Below are positions 26,575-35,016 of a stretch of 64,000 bases of DNA, in pieces. Source of the DNA: Clostridioides difficile. Its GTDB lineage: Bacteria > Bacillota > Clostridia > Peptostreptococcales > Peptostreptococcaceae. Position 1 is the stretch's first letter. Every line of letters begins with the position of its first letter. The stretch spans positions 186,001 through 250,000 of the forward strand of contig CP103804.1 of assembly GCA_024919175.1 (NCBI GenBank), read 5' to 3'. The translations under genes were made by a program, and so were the position numbers. The notes beneath the pieces were generated by a model that worked only from the letters and a program-made list of their open reading frames with translations, was not told where the DNA came from and made no database searches.

Positions 26575-26743
26575 CAAAACTACTTTATATTTAAATAATA
26601 ATTAATGAATAATCGCTTTATTTATTTTATTTATGCAATATTTTTCCTTATACTATTGTAGAATATTGTTTAAAAATAAATTTAATAGTCTAAATTTATA
26701 TTTCTATTTATTAAGAACTAATAAACCCCATATTCTTCTAACT

Positions 26744-26773
26744 AAAAAAGCTATCCCATATTTTAAGATAGCT
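26744..26773 (-). terminator. Terminator of the acetyltransferase gene
   Basis: Minus-strand AGCTATC (26773-26767) pairs with GATAGCT (26756-26750), followed by TTTTTTAG. It lies 60 bases after the stop at 26836. Bases 26575-26743 show nothing further. Confidence 0.75.
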
Positions 26774-26835
26774 CTTTATTTTAATGAGACACTTAATATC
26801 TCTAATATCTCATAACTAAATATATTATTAAACTT

Positions 26836-27417
26836 TTACTTATTTTCTTTGATAACACGACAAGGATTCCCATAAGCTATAGTATTAGATGGTATTGACT
26901 TTGTTACAACACTACCTGCACCAACAGTTACATTGTCTCCTATTGTTACTCCTGGTAAAATAATACTCCCTCCACCAATCCAAACATCGTTACCAATTTT
27001 TACTGGAGCAGTTATAGTTTTGCAAAAGTTAAATCCATCATCAGTTTTTTCCTCAAATCTATCTTTAGCATTGGTAGGATGAAATGCTGTATATATTTGT
27101 ACATTAGGAGCAATCAATGCATTGTCACCTATTATGATTTCATTATCATCTAAAAATGTACAATTCATATTTACTTCACAATTATTACCAAAATAAATGT
27201 TATTTCCATAATCAACATAAAAAGGTGCTGTAACCCATATATTTTTTCCTTTTCCCCCTAAAAGTTCTGTTAAAATACGTTCCTTATTAATATTATCATC
27301 TGACTTCAAATTATTATACTCTTTTGTCAGGTCTTTGGCCTTGTGCCATTGACACAATAATTCAGTATCTCCACAGTCATATAATTCTCCTGCCAACATC
27401 TTTTCACGCTCTGTCAT
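26836..27417 (-). CDS. maa: Sugar O-acetyltransferase (maltose/galactoside type)
   Basis: 193 residues of the left-handed beta-helix acetyltransferase family, which transfers acetyl from acetyl-CoA to a sugar hydroxyl. The N-terminal Mac domain is visible (MTEREKMLAGELYDCGDTELLCQWHKAKDLTKEYN), followed by hexapeptide repeats: VDYGNNIYFGNNCEVNMNC, NALIAPNVQIYTAFHP with the catalytic His, and IGNDVWIGGGSIILPGVTIGDNVTVGAGSVVTKSIP. Maltose or galactoside specificity cannot be distinguished by eye. Monocistronic. Confidence 0.9.
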   Translation of the reverse strand: MTEREKMLAGELYDCGDTELLCQWHKAKDLTKEYNNLKSDDNINKERILTELLGGKGKNIWVTAPFYVDYGNNIYFGNNCEVNMNCTFLDDNEIIIGDNALIAPNVQIYTAFHPTNAKDRFEEKTDDGFNFCKTITAPVKIGNDVWIGGGSIILPGVTIGDNVTVGAGSVVTKSIPSNTIAYGNPCRVIKENK

Positions 27418-27512
27418 ACAAACCTCCTAAAATATATTAACTAAAATAATATTTGATATTAGTATTAGTACATAGTTTTAATATAAAAAATTAGCTCTTC
27501 GCTAAAAATATT

Positions 27513-27788
27513 TTATTGAATATTTAATCTACTTATGACCCATAAATGCAGAGTTAGTAGATAATTATGAATTCTACTTAAATTAAATCTATATGATGTC
27601 TTTTCTAATATAGCAAGCTGTACGCCCTCTTCAAAAGAATCTTTACTAATCAGAACATTACTATATTCATTTTTAGTCAAGCCTTTGAATTCTTGATATT
27701 TCATCCATTGTTCATCATTTCAATAAAACATAAAGGTATCAATATCACTTTCTTGGAATCTTCTAATTTTACACCTTTTAGTTAGCAT
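27513..27788 (-). pseudogene. Broken GNAT-family acetyltransferase gene
   Basis: Reading from an ATG at 27788 with a good AAAGGA site gives MLTKRCKIRRFQESDIDTF, a typical GNAT N-terminus (RxFxxxD), then an in-frame TGA at 27722-27720. The same frame resumes with NDEQWMKYQEFKGLTKNEY and LAILEKTSY, where family members continue into the acetyl-CoA site; here the sequence instead runs into unrelated residues and stops at 27513. So there is a premature stop and a probable frameshift plus loss of the 3' half. The 63-codon open frame starting at 27704 is the central fragment, not a gene of its own. Confidence 0.65.
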
Positions 27789-27951
27789 ATCTACATTCCT
27801 TTCATAAAGATTTTTACTTTAGTAAGAAAAGATATTATTATTACACCCAGCATAACAAATATAACATAAATTACCTTTATGTTACAATTCATAATTATGT
27901 TATTTATTTAATTATTTTTAAACATTTGATATTAGAATTAAAAATTATTTA

Positions 27952-27980
27952 TTGTACCACTAAAAATTTAATGCTATAAT
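27952..27980 (+). promoter_or_regulatory. Sigma-A promoter of the hydrolase-like gene
   Basis: TTGTAC (27952-27957), 17-base spacer, TATAAT (27975-27980) with a TG at the extended -10 position. The leader is about 140 bases. Bases 27789-27951 show nothing else. Confidence 0.65.
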
Positions 27981-28125
27981 GAATCCATAAAAAACCGAGA
28001 ATAGTATCAGCTTTGTTAGAATGGAATAAAAAAATATTATGAATACCAAATTAAAAAAACAAACACAACAATTAATTTTAGAAAATAGATATCTTATATT
28101 TTCTATGTGAAAGAGAGGTAAGCAA

Positions 28126-28959
28126 GTGAGTTGGAAACACATAGAAATACCAAATGGAGATACACTGATTTTTTGTAATGCATTCATTACTGGAAAATCA
28201 TCTATGAATATTATTGTTACACATACTCCTATCGTAACTACGCTTGATTTGCAGAAAGCATACAAACCTCTTTCCCAGTATGATGTAAATATATTTGCAT
28301 TTGACTTCTCAGGAACAGGAAAAAGTGGTGGTAATGAGAAAGACTTTTCACGTAATTCAATTGTAGAAGACTTAGATTCTATTGTTTCATATATAGAAAA
28401 GAATTACTCTCCCAACATACATCTATATGGAAATACAGGTATTGGTGGAATGTTTGCACAATATTATGCTTGCACAAGCAATAAGCTAAAAAGCTTTGCC
28501 CAGTTTGCCTGTGTTGATTATAAAAATACCTCAGGTGTAGGTTATCCTTATCCAGCTATTAAATTATTAAATTTTTTCCTCAAACTTCTTCCTAATTTTC
28601 ATATAATAGTAAAACCACCTAAATATAAAGGTTATAATGAAGTTCATGATAATGAGTTTTACAAAATGATTGAGCAGAAGAATCCTAATATCTGGAAAAA
28701 TAGCACAAAAGTAATGAATACAATGTTAGAATGTTTTATTGCACAAGATAGTACAATAAAGAGTGGAGTTAATATTCCAACACTCGTTTTTAAAACACTT
28801 CATGATAGATATTTTGAACCAGAGTATTTTGATAGCTACTATAATTCGTTGAACTGTAAAAAGAAACTTGTTGAGATTGATGATGTTCATAATAGCTACT
28901 ATTTAAATAGTGAAAAATTTTGTCAGACAGTGTATGAGTGGTTTATAGAAAATCAATAG
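28126..28959 (+). CDS. Alpha/beta-hydrolase-fold protein with altered nucleophile elbow
   Basis: 277 residues. The fold is suggested by NIIVTHTP, NIFAFDFSGTGKSGGN and the C-terminal acid and His regions (TLHDRYFEPEYF; EIDDVHNSYY). The nucleophile elbow, normally GxSxGG, reads GNTGIGG: Thr stands where Ser is expected and the spacing has one extra residue, so catalysis is doubtful or uses Thr. The start is GTG with an AGAGAGG site seven bases away. A 23-codon open frame (28039-28110) precedes it in the same frame and is separated by a TGA, so a longer ancestral start is possible. It has its own promoter and terminator. Confidence 0.8.
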   Translation: MSWKHIEIPNGDTLIFCNAFITGKSSMNIIVTHTPIVTTLDLQKAYKPLSQYDVNIFAFDFSGTGKSGGNEKDFSRNSIVEDLDSIVSYIEKNYSPNIHLYGNTGIGGMFAQYYACTSNKLKSFAQFACVDYKNTSGVGYPYPAIKLLNFFLKLLPNFHIIVKPPKYKGYNEVHDNEFYKMIEQKNPNIWKNSTKVMNTMLECFIAQDSTIKSGVNIPTLVFKTLHDRYFEPEYFDSYYNSLNCKKKLVEIDDVHNSYYLNSEKFCQTVYEWFIENQ

Positions 28960-29028
28960 AATACAACAAAAATACTAAACATAAAATTCAAGTTTGATGA
29001 TTAATATATAATAAAATAAACTGAATAA

Positions 29029-29060
29029 AAGGTATATGTCATTACGATATATACTTTTTA
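29029..29060 (+). terminator. Terminator of the hydrolase-like gene
   Basis: GGTATAT pairs with ATATACT (one wobble) around a nine-base loop, followed by TTTTTA. Confidence 0.6.
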
Positions 29061-29127
29061 AAATTCAATGATAAAAACAACTTACCATCTATATATTCTA
29101 CTTTTTCTGAGCTTGCATTCTATGAAA

Positions 29128-30027
29128 CTAAAAATTATTATTTGACAGAATCACTGTAATTCTTTTTTTATTTAACTTATCAAAATAAATAGAGATTATA
29201 GCAAGTGTCACAAAAACAGCAACTTTCGTAACCAGTTCAGAAATTGGAATATAAATACCTGCTCGTAGCTGTACAATAGTTTGTATTGGAAGCATTACCC
29301 CAATAACTTTTAATGTTACTAATATCATTCTATATAAAACTAATGAAATATAACTTTTCTTTTTTATTAATAGATAAATAATAATAAAAACCAAAGGACT
29401 AATAATTCCCATATCAAGTACATAAGTAATTTCTGTAGTATACATTTCTATTCTCTCAAGTGTACGTCCAGTAAATAATGAATGCAATACATCTGGTAAC
29501 CATGCAACAATATTTGAAGCACCTGCCAATATCAAAAATACAAATTCTACCTTTCTTAAATGGAAAGAACAGTTATAACAAAGTGACATTCCATAAATAT
29601 CCATAAGTAAAGTAAAAAGAGTGAAAAATGAAATTGAAGTTAACAAAATATATACTAGTTGTAATTGATTATGTGCAACTCCAAATGAAATACTAAAAGC
29701 ATAATACAAAATAATGCCTAGAATTGTGAAAAAATTTGTTTTTTGTTCCACTGTAATTATATCACGAAATATGTATGAACCAATAACTGGAACAACAATT
29801 AAAAACATTGCTAAGTCTGAACCTATCAATATAGGTGCTTTGAAATATGAGTCATATTGATAAATACCTGTACCATACATCTCAATGACCTGCCCATACA
29901 GGTTTATTGCCTCATATTTATTATCTATAGAAAATGAAAATATTCCACAAACTGTAATTATTAGCAATAATATAAATATAATTGTTGCTGAAATATTTAG
30001 CCAGGTCATTTGTTTTTTCTTCATCAT
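29128..30027 (-). CDS. Polytopic membrane protein, unknown function
   Basis: 299 residues with about eight hydrophobic segments, for example ISATIIFILLLIITVCGIF (12-30), LAMFLIVVPVIGSYIF, FFTILGIILYYAFSISFG, LVYILLTSISFFTLFTLLM and VFVTLAIISIYF. I do not recognise a family motif. It is divergent from a MarR regulator 161 bases away, with palindromes in between, so it is probably the regulator's target, perhaps an efflux or stress membrane protein. The ATG has a GGGGGAAA site. Confidence 0.75.
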   Translation of the reverse strand: MMKKKQMTWLNISATIIFILLLIITVCGIFSFSIDNKYEAINLYGQVIEMYGTGIYQYDSYFKAPILIGSDLAMFLIVVPVIGSYIFRDIITVEQKTNFFTILGIILYYAFSISFGVAHNQLQLVYILLTSISFFTLFTLLMDIYGMSLCYNCSFHLRKVEFVFLILAGASNIVAWLPDVLHSLFTGRTLERIEMYTTEITYVLDMGIISPLVFIIIYLLIKKKSYISLVLYRMILVTLKVIGVMLPIQTIVQLRAGIYIPISELVTKVAVFVTLAIISIYFDKLNKKRITVILSNNNF

Positions 30028-30058
30028 TTGATTTCCCCCTAAAGTAAAGTGTTTAAAG

Positions 30059-30064
30059 ATTATA
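30059..30064 (-). promoter_or_regulatory. -10 element of the membrane protein gene
   Basis: Minus-strand TATAAT, 32 bases before the ATG at 30027. No good -35 is seen; the palindrome at 30071-30085 occupies the spacer and -35 region, as expected for a repressor site. Confidence 0.45.
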
Positions 30065-30070
30065 AGTGTT

Positions 30071-30085
30071 GTTAGTTAGACTAAC
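30071..30085. promoter_or_regulatory. 15-bp palindrome, candidate MarR operator
   Basis: GTTAGT-TAG-ACTAAC, perfect arms of six bases. It sits in the intergenic space between the MarR gene and the membrane protein gene and covers the latter's promoter spacer. MarR dimers bind palindromes of this size. Confidence 0.5.
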
Positions 30086-30121
30086 AGAAAAATACCTTGT
30101 ATAAAATTATAGTAATAGGTT

Positions 30122-30163
30122 ACTATTTACACTATAGCAACTTATTACTATAATGTAAATAGT
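30122..30163 (+). promoter_or_regulatory. marR-type gene promoter framed by an inverted repeat
   Basis: TTTACA (30126-30131), 17-base spacer, TATAAT (30149-30154). The arms ACTATTTACA (30122-30131) and TGTAAATAGT (30154-30163) are perfect inverted copies that cover the -35 and the end of the -10. This suggests a looped or paired operator and autoregulation. Confidence 0.55.
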
Positions 30164-30188
30164 AGAGTTCATATGAAGGGAGTATCTT

Positions 30189-30683
30189 ATGCAAATTAAA
30201 AATATGATTAAAAATTTTAGTGGTGAAAGAAACAATGAAGTTCGAGGTATTTTTGCAAGCATATTTATTTTACAAAACCGATTACAGACTATTTTTGATA
30301 AAACAGATGAACATCTTACTTTAAAACAATTTATGCTTCTTACAATGGTAAAATATGCTGATGAAAAAACTACCTTTACTTATCTTGGAAAACTCTTAGG
30401 GTCTTCGCGTCAAAACATCAAAAAATTAGCTGTTTCTCTTGAAAACAAAGGCTTTATAACTATTGAACATGAGCCTAATAACAAAAGAAATACTTCTATT
30501 GTACTAACAAAAAAAGCAGATGAATATTCACAAAAAGTACAGGAACTCCATACTGAAAAATTAAACAATATATTTCAGGATTATTCAAATGAAGAAATCA
30601 GTCTGTTTTATCAAATGATTACAAAACTATATACAGGAGTTGAAAGAGAAGAAAAGAAAGAAATTATTAAAACCGTTATTTGA
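30189..30683 (+). CDS. MarR-family transcriptional regulator
   Basis: 164-residue winged helix-turn-helix protein. TLKQFMLLTMVKYADEKTTFTYLGKLLGSSRQNIKKLAVSLENKGFITIEHEPNNKRNTSIVLTKKADEYSQK shows the recognition helix (SSRQNIKKLAVSLENKG) and the wing with the conserved D/N-x-R (PNNKRN) motif. It probably controls itself and the divergent membrane protein. The ligand is unknown. The ATG has a GGGAG site. Confidence 0.9.
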   Translation: MQIKNMIKNFSGERNNEVRGIFASIFILQNRLQTIFDKTDEHLTLKQFMLLTMVKYADEKTTFTYLGKLLGSSRQNIKKLAVSLENKGFITIEHEPNNKRNTSIVLTKKADEYSQKVQELHTEKLNNIFQDYSNEEISLFYQMITKLYTGVEREEKKEIIKTVI

Positions 30684-30737
30684 ATAGATAGTACTTTAGA
30701 AAAAACTATCAACTGCTTTAACATGGAAAATAAATAA

Positions 30738-30770
30738 AATGCGGAGTGCCAACAGCACCCCGCATTTATA
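30738..30770. terminator. Terminator between the convergent marR-type gene and guaA
   Basis: Minus-strand ATGCGGGGTGC pairs with GCACTCCGCAT, loop of five bases, then TTTATTT; on the plus strand the same hairpin is followed by TTATAC. It can serve both converging genes, better on the minus strand. Confidence 0.8.
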
Positions 30771-30897
30771 CAAATATATTATTTTCCATTGGTGTACAAA
30801 CGAAATGATAAAATCGCTTGGTCACCATTTAATCTCCACAAGCAAGAAAAAATCTAAAAACATCCAGTATTTATGCAGGCTTGCGAGATTTACCTAT

Positions 30898-32436
30898 TTA
30901 TTCCCACTCGATAGTTCCTGGAGGTTTAGAAGTTATATCATAAACTACTCTATTTACTCCATCAACTTCATTGATTATTCTATTAGAAATTTTTTCTAAC
31001 ACATCATAAGGCATCTTATACCAGTCAGAAGTCATTCCATCAGAAGAAGTAACTGCTCTTAAACCAACTAGATAAGCATATGTTCTTTCGTCTCCCATAA
31101 CTCCAACAGTTTTAACATCTGGTAATGTTGCAAAAGCTTGCCATATTTCTCTATATAAACCAGCTTTTCTAAGCTCGTCCATATAAACAGCATCTGCTTC
31201 TCTTAATATATCACATTTTTCTTTAGTTACATCACCTATAACTCTTATTCCAAGACCTGGTCCTGGGAAAGGATGTCTAAATATTAATCCTTCTTCTATA
31301 CCAAGTTCTAATCCTATTTTTCTAACTTCATCCTTAAATAATTCTCTCAATGGCTCAACTATTTCTTGGAAATCTACATCTTCAGGAATTCCACCAACAT
31401 TGTGGTGAGATTTTATAGTAGCAGCTCCATTTCCATGTCCACTTTCTATAACATCTGGATAAATTGTTCCTTGAACTAAGAAATCCATCTTTCCTAATTT
31501 ATTTGATTCTTCTTCAAATACCCTTATAAATTCTTCACCAATTATCTTTCTCTTAGCTTCTGGTTCAGAAATTCCCTTTAATTTAGATAAGAATCTATCC
31601 TCTGCATTAACTCTTATTAAATTTATATCGAATTTCTCTCTGAATATTCTTTCTACATCGTCACCTTCATTTTTTCTAAGTAAACCATGGTCAACAAATA
31701 TACAAGTCAAGTTATCACCAATTGCTCTATGAATAAGAACTGCGGCAACAGAAGAGTCAACTCCTCCACTTAAAGCACATAAAGCTTTTTTATCGCCTAT
31801 TTTTTCTTTTAATTCTTTTATTTTATCTTCTATGAATGAATCTGTAGTCCAGTCACCTTTTACTTCACATATATTGTATAAGAAATTTTTAAGTATCTTG
31901 TCCCCTTCTAAACAATGTTCTACTTCTGGATGGAATTGAACTCCATATAGTTTTTGTTCTACATTTTCCATAGCTGCTACTGGACAATCTTTAGTGTTTG
32001 CAACTATAGTAAATCCTTCTGGAGCCTTTTCTATTAAATCAGTATGACTCATCCAAACACTATTTGTAGTAATACCTTCAAATAATGATGATTTTCCATA
32101 AGTTATAGATGTTTTTCCATATTCTTTTTCTTGTTTATTACCTTTTCTTACAACTCCGCCTAATACGTGAGATATTATTTGAACCCCATAACATATACCA
32201 AGTATTGGTACTCCTAATTCAAATATTTCTTTTGATATTGTTGGAGAATCTTCTAGGTATGCACTATTTGGGCCACCTGTAAATATTATCCCTTTAGGAT
32301 TTTTTGCTTTTATTCTTTCTATGCTTGCAGTACATGGAAGTATTTCACAATATACGTTGTTTTCTCTAACTCTTCTAGCTATTAACTGATTATATTGACC
32401 TCCAAAATCTATTACAAGTACTAATTCATGTTTCAT
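30898..32436 (-). CDS. guaA: GMP synthase (glutamine-hydrolysing)
   Basis: Converts XMP to GMP with ATP and Gln. 512 residues: an N-terminal class I glutaminase (VIDFGGQYNQLIARRVREN; PILGICYGVQ with the Cys nucleophile; GVQFHPEVEHC), an ATP-pyrophosphatase domain with the P-loop ALSGGVDSSVAA, and the C-terminal dimerisation domain ending DITSKPPGTIEWE, the universal GuaA ending. The ATG has an AAGGAGAG site. A guanine riboswitch with an intrinsic terminator lies in the leader, so guanine should turn it off. Confidence 0.98.
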   Translation of the reverse strand: MKHELVLVIDFGGQYNQLIARRVRENNVYCEILPCTASIERIKAKNPKGIIFTGGPNSAYLEDSPTISKEIFELGVPILGICYGVQIISHVLGGVVRKGNKQEKEYGKTSITYGKSSLFEGITTNSVWMSHTDLIEKAPEGFTIVANTKDCPVAAMENVEQKLYGVQFHPEVEHCLEGDKILKNFLYNICEVKGDWTTDSFIEDKIKELKEKIGDKKALCALSGGVDSSVAAVLIHRAIGDNLTCIFVDHGLLRKNEGDDVERIFREKFDINLIRVNAEDRFLSKLKGISEPEAKRKIIGEEFIRVFEEESNKLGKMDFLVQGTIYPDVIESGHGNGAATIKSHHNVGGIPEDVDFQEIVEPLRELFKDEVRKIGLELGIEEGLIFRHPFPGPGLGIRVIGDVTKEKCDILREADAVYMDELRKAGLYREIWQAFATLPDVKTVGVMGDERTYAYLVGLRAVTSSDGMTSDWYKMPYDVLEKISNRIINEVDGVNRVVYDITSKPPGTIEWE

Positions 32437-32523
32437 AAATTTACATCTCTCCTTGTATAATATAGTTTTTATATATATTTATTTTAACACAATACAGTCT
32501 AAATTATATTAAATCTTTTTACA

Positions 32524-32582
32524 CAAAAAACCTGTATAGTAACTTCCATAATTTCTAACAAAAGTGAAATTACTATACAGGC
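32524..32582 (-). terminator. Riboswitch-controlled terminator of guaA
   Basis: Minus-strand CCTGTATAGTAATTTC pairs with GAAGTTACTATACAGG (16 bp, one wobble), followed by TTTTTTG. The 5' arm (bases 32578-32564) is also complementary to 32676-32662 next to the aptamer, which would form the antiterminator. It lies about 90 bases before the guaA ATG. Confidence 0.9.
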
Positions 32583-32661
32583 TTCCAAAATGCCCCTTAT
32601 CTTATAGCCAACACATAGGGAGTATAACTCAGCCTACACATTTACTTAACTAGGTCTTTTG

Positions 32662-32746
32662 GTATAATAATTTCACTCATAGTCAAGATATTTACGGTAT
32701 CTTGGTAGAGACTCTCAGACCATATCTCTGAGCATATACGAGTGAG
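32662..32746 (-). promoter_or_regulatory. Guanine riboswitch upstream of guaA
   Basis: Reading the minus strand from about 32746, the purine aptamer is clear: P1 (CACTCGTAT...), the conserved GATATGG, loop L2, TCTCTACCAAG, CCGTAAATATCTTG and GACTATGAGTG closing P1. The specificity base in GACTATG is C (adenine riboswitches have U), so guanine or hypoxanthine is the ligand. The 3' strand of P1 extends into GTGAAATTATTATAC, which pairs with the terminator 5' arm. Guanine binding should favour termination. Confidence 0.93.
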
Positions 32747-32820
32747 TTTATATTTTATATATTTTTTTCTGTTTGCTTTTATTTATTAAAGCTGAGTATT
32801 AATTTATCAAAATTTATTAC

Positions 32821-33279
32821 TTATGTCAATAAGTTTTCACTAAATTCTTCTTTTATTCTAAAATTTATATCAGCAAACACTTTTTTTATAGGAATATCTT
32901 CATTTTTTGCTATAGTTTTACATTCATTATACTCTGGAGTAGCTTTAACTAATTTACCTTTGTAATACCCTAGTTTTATTGTAACTAATCCATATTCTGT
33001 ATCTAATTTTACAAACTTTCTATCTAAAATTTCTCTGTTATACGCATTATATCGTACTCCAAAAGTGCTAGTTTCTAAAAGCAATATTTCAATAAATTTT
33101 TCTAAATCTACTTTATTACATAAAATCGATATTTTTGTTGCAGGTCTATTCTTTTTCATATAAATGCTTTCTGTATAAATATCTAACGCTTTCTCGTCTA
33201 ATATTTTTTCATACAAATAAGAATATACTTCTGAAGACATATCATCGATATTTGCACTAATTTCATAAATTAATTCTTC
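32821..33279 (-). CDS. larC: LarC, C-terminal part (LarC2), read by -1 frameshift
   Basis: C-terminal part of the nickel insertion protein that completes the pyridinium-bisthiocarboxylate mononucleotide (nickel-pincer) cofactor of lactate racemase. It has no good start of its own; the frame is open from the slippery run near 33280 through EEXIY-EISANIDDMSSEVYSYL, where ANIDDM is the conserved junction of LarC. A short ORF could begin at Met 33240, but no ribosome binding site is seen. Slipping back one base at A AAA AAG joins it to the upstream half, giving 394 residues, normal for LarC. Confidence 0.85.
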   Translation of the reverse strand, partial: EELIYEISANIDDMSSEVYSYLYEKILDEKALDIYTESIYMKKNRPATKISILCNKVDLEKFIEILLLETSTFGVRYNAYNREILDRKFVKLDTEYGLVTIKLGYYKGKLVKATPEYNECKTIAKNEDIPIKKVFADINFRIKEEFSENLLT

Positions 33280-34004
33280 TTTTTTTTTTCGCCTAATACT
33301 GTTCTTAGCATATTAGGTACTTCAAACTTCTTATGACCTATTCCATATCCAATTTGTATTGGAGAAAATTCAAAACTCTCTACAAACTCATCACACAGAA
33401 CTTTTATTATTGCAGCTCCTGTTGGAGTTGTACATTCTCCTCTTACATTATTTAATTTTATTGGTACACCTCTTAATATTTCCATAGTTGCAGGAGCAGG
33501 TACAGGCATGACTCCATGGTCACATTTTACAAATCCTGAGCCAACAGATACTGTACTAGAATAAATCTTATCTATGCAAAGTAAATCAACTAATATAGAT
33601 GCTCCTACAATATCTACAATTGAATCTATAGCCCCTACCTCATGGAAGTGTATCTTATCTATTGTAGTTCCATGAACCTTTGCTTCTGCTTCTCCAATTA
33701 CCATAAATATTTTTTTAGCATTAGATTTTACATTTTCATTTAAATCACTTTCATCTATAATTTCAAATATATCCACTAGATTCCTGTGTATATGTGTTTC
33801 TTTCGTAATTACGTTTACTGTTGTACCTGATATTCCACTTTCATTTTTTGAGCTTATATTTATATTAAATTCATCGCTCATTCTTAGTTTATGAATTTCC
33901 TCCAAAAAAATTTCCTCAGGTACCCCTAAATTTAATAAGCTTGCAAGGGTCATATCCCCTGATATACCACTTACTATATCAAAATAAAGTATTTTTTCAC
34001 TCAT
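33270..34004 (-). CDS. larC: LarC, N-terminal part (LarC1)
   Basis: N-terminal half of LarC, starting MSEKILYFDIVSGISGDMTLASLLNLG with the typical SGDM motif; KIHFHEVGAIDSIVDIVGA and PVPAPATMEILRGVP are further family marks. The ATG at 34004 has a GAGGAG site; codons upstream of it lack one. Without frameshifting it ends after GEKKKKN at 33270. It lies downstream of larB (88-base gap) and upstream of the guaA leader with no terminator. Confidence 0.9.
   Translation of the reverse strand: MSEKILYFDIVSGISGDMTLASLLNLGVPEEIFLEEIHKLRMSDEFNINISSKNESGISGTTVNVITKETHIHRNLVDIFEIIDESDLNENVKSNAKKIFMVIGEAEAKVHGTTIDKIHFHEVGAIDSIVDIVGASILVDLLCIDKIYSSTVSVGSGFVKCDHGVMPVPAPATMEILRGVPIKLNNVRGECTTPTGAAIIKVLCDEFVESFEFSPIQIGYGIGHKKFEVPNMLRTVLGEKKKKN
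33279..33289 (-). other. Programmed -1 frameshift site of larC
   Basis: Minus-strand run of ten A followed by G. In the larC1 frame the last codons are AAA AAA AAG, giving the classic slippery heptamer A AAA AAG (33285-33279). A -1 slip here moves ribosomes into the larC2 frame exactly at the expected protein junction. LarC of Lactiplantibacillus plantarum is reported to be made by programmed frameshifting. Confidence 0.75.
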
Positions 34005-34092
34005 ATATTTCTCCTCAGTTTTAATAATGAAAAATCTAATAAACATTAGATTAATATCGTATAATTTATGTCTAATTTATATCAATATATTA

Positions 34093-34833
34093 TTATAATT
34101 TATTTATCATAGCTGCCAAATATCCTGCTCCAAAACCATTATCAATATTTACAACAGATATTCCAGACGCACAACTATTTAACATAGCCAATAATGCTGC
34201 TAATCCTCCAAAATTAGCTCCATATCCAACAGATGTTGGGACAGCTATTACTGGGACATCAACCAGGCCTCCAATTACACTTGCAAGTGCACCTTCCATT
34301 CCTGCAACAGCTACTACTACCCTAGCACTATCTATTTTGTGTCTCTTATTTAAAAGCCTATGTATACCAGCTACTCCAACATCATATATTCTATCAACAT
34401 CATTACCTAAAAATTTAGCTGTATAATATGCTTCGTCTGCTACTGGTATATCAGAAGTTCCTCCTGTCGCAATTACAATTTTGCCTTTGCCAATGTTCTC
34501 TATAGCATGATTTTGAATTTTAAGAATTTTAGATAATTCTTCATATTCAGCATGACTATATATTTCTTTAACTTTTAAAAAGGTTTCTCTTCTACATCTT
34601 GTCCCTAATATATTAGAACCTTTTTGATTCATTTTATCAATAATTCCTAAAATATGTTCATCACTTTTACCTTCACAATAAATTACTTCTGGGTATCCAT
34701 TTCTTAATTCTCTATGATGGTCTATATTCGCATATCCAAGGTCTTCATAGGGTAAATCTTTTAATTGTTCTAATGCAACATCTATATCAATGTTTTCATT
34801 TTTAACCTGTTCAAGCAATTTTCTTAAATCCAT
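34093..34833 (-). CDS. larB: LarB, NaAD carboxylase/hydrolase
   Basis: First enzyme of nickel-pincer cofactor synthesis: carboxylates and hydrolyses nicotinic acid adenine dinucleotide. 246 residues; it resembles PurE in its C-terminal half (IVIATGGTSDIPVADEAYYTA; VAVAGMEGALASVIGGLVDVPVIAVPTSVGYGA; VNIDNGFGAGYLAA). larC follows; larE and larA are not in the window. An AAAAGGA site precedes the ATG. Confidence 0.94.
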   Translation of the reverse strand: MDLRKLLEQVKNENIDIDVALEQLKDLPYEDLGYANIDHHRELRNGYPEVIYCEGKSDEHILGIIDKMNQKGSNILGTRCRRETFLKVKEIYSHAEYEELSKILKIQNHAIENIGKGKIVIATGGTSDIPVADEAYYTAKFLGNDVDRIYDVGVAGIHRLLNKRHKIDSARVVVAVAGMEGALASVIGGLVDVPVIAVPTSVGYGANFGGLAALLAMLNSCASGISVVNIDNGFGAGYLAAMINKL

Positions 34834-35016
34834 ATTATCGCATCCTTTTAAACTTTGATTTATTCTCTACCAACAATTATACCTTAATTAATATATATCT
34901 AACATCATAACCTAAAAAATAACAATACAACTTCAAAGATATTATTATAGTCTAGATACTAATTATCTGAATATATATTAAAGTTGTAAATACATAAAAA
35001 ATTAGATATATACAAA

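Noticed and set aside
27513..27704. 63-codon hypothetical gene
   Set aside because: It continues an interrupted GNAT frame upstream and has no ribosome binding site; called a pseudogene instead.
32662..32746. Adenine riboswitch
   Set aside because: The specificity base in the J3/1 strand is C (GACTATG), not U, and the gene is guaA.
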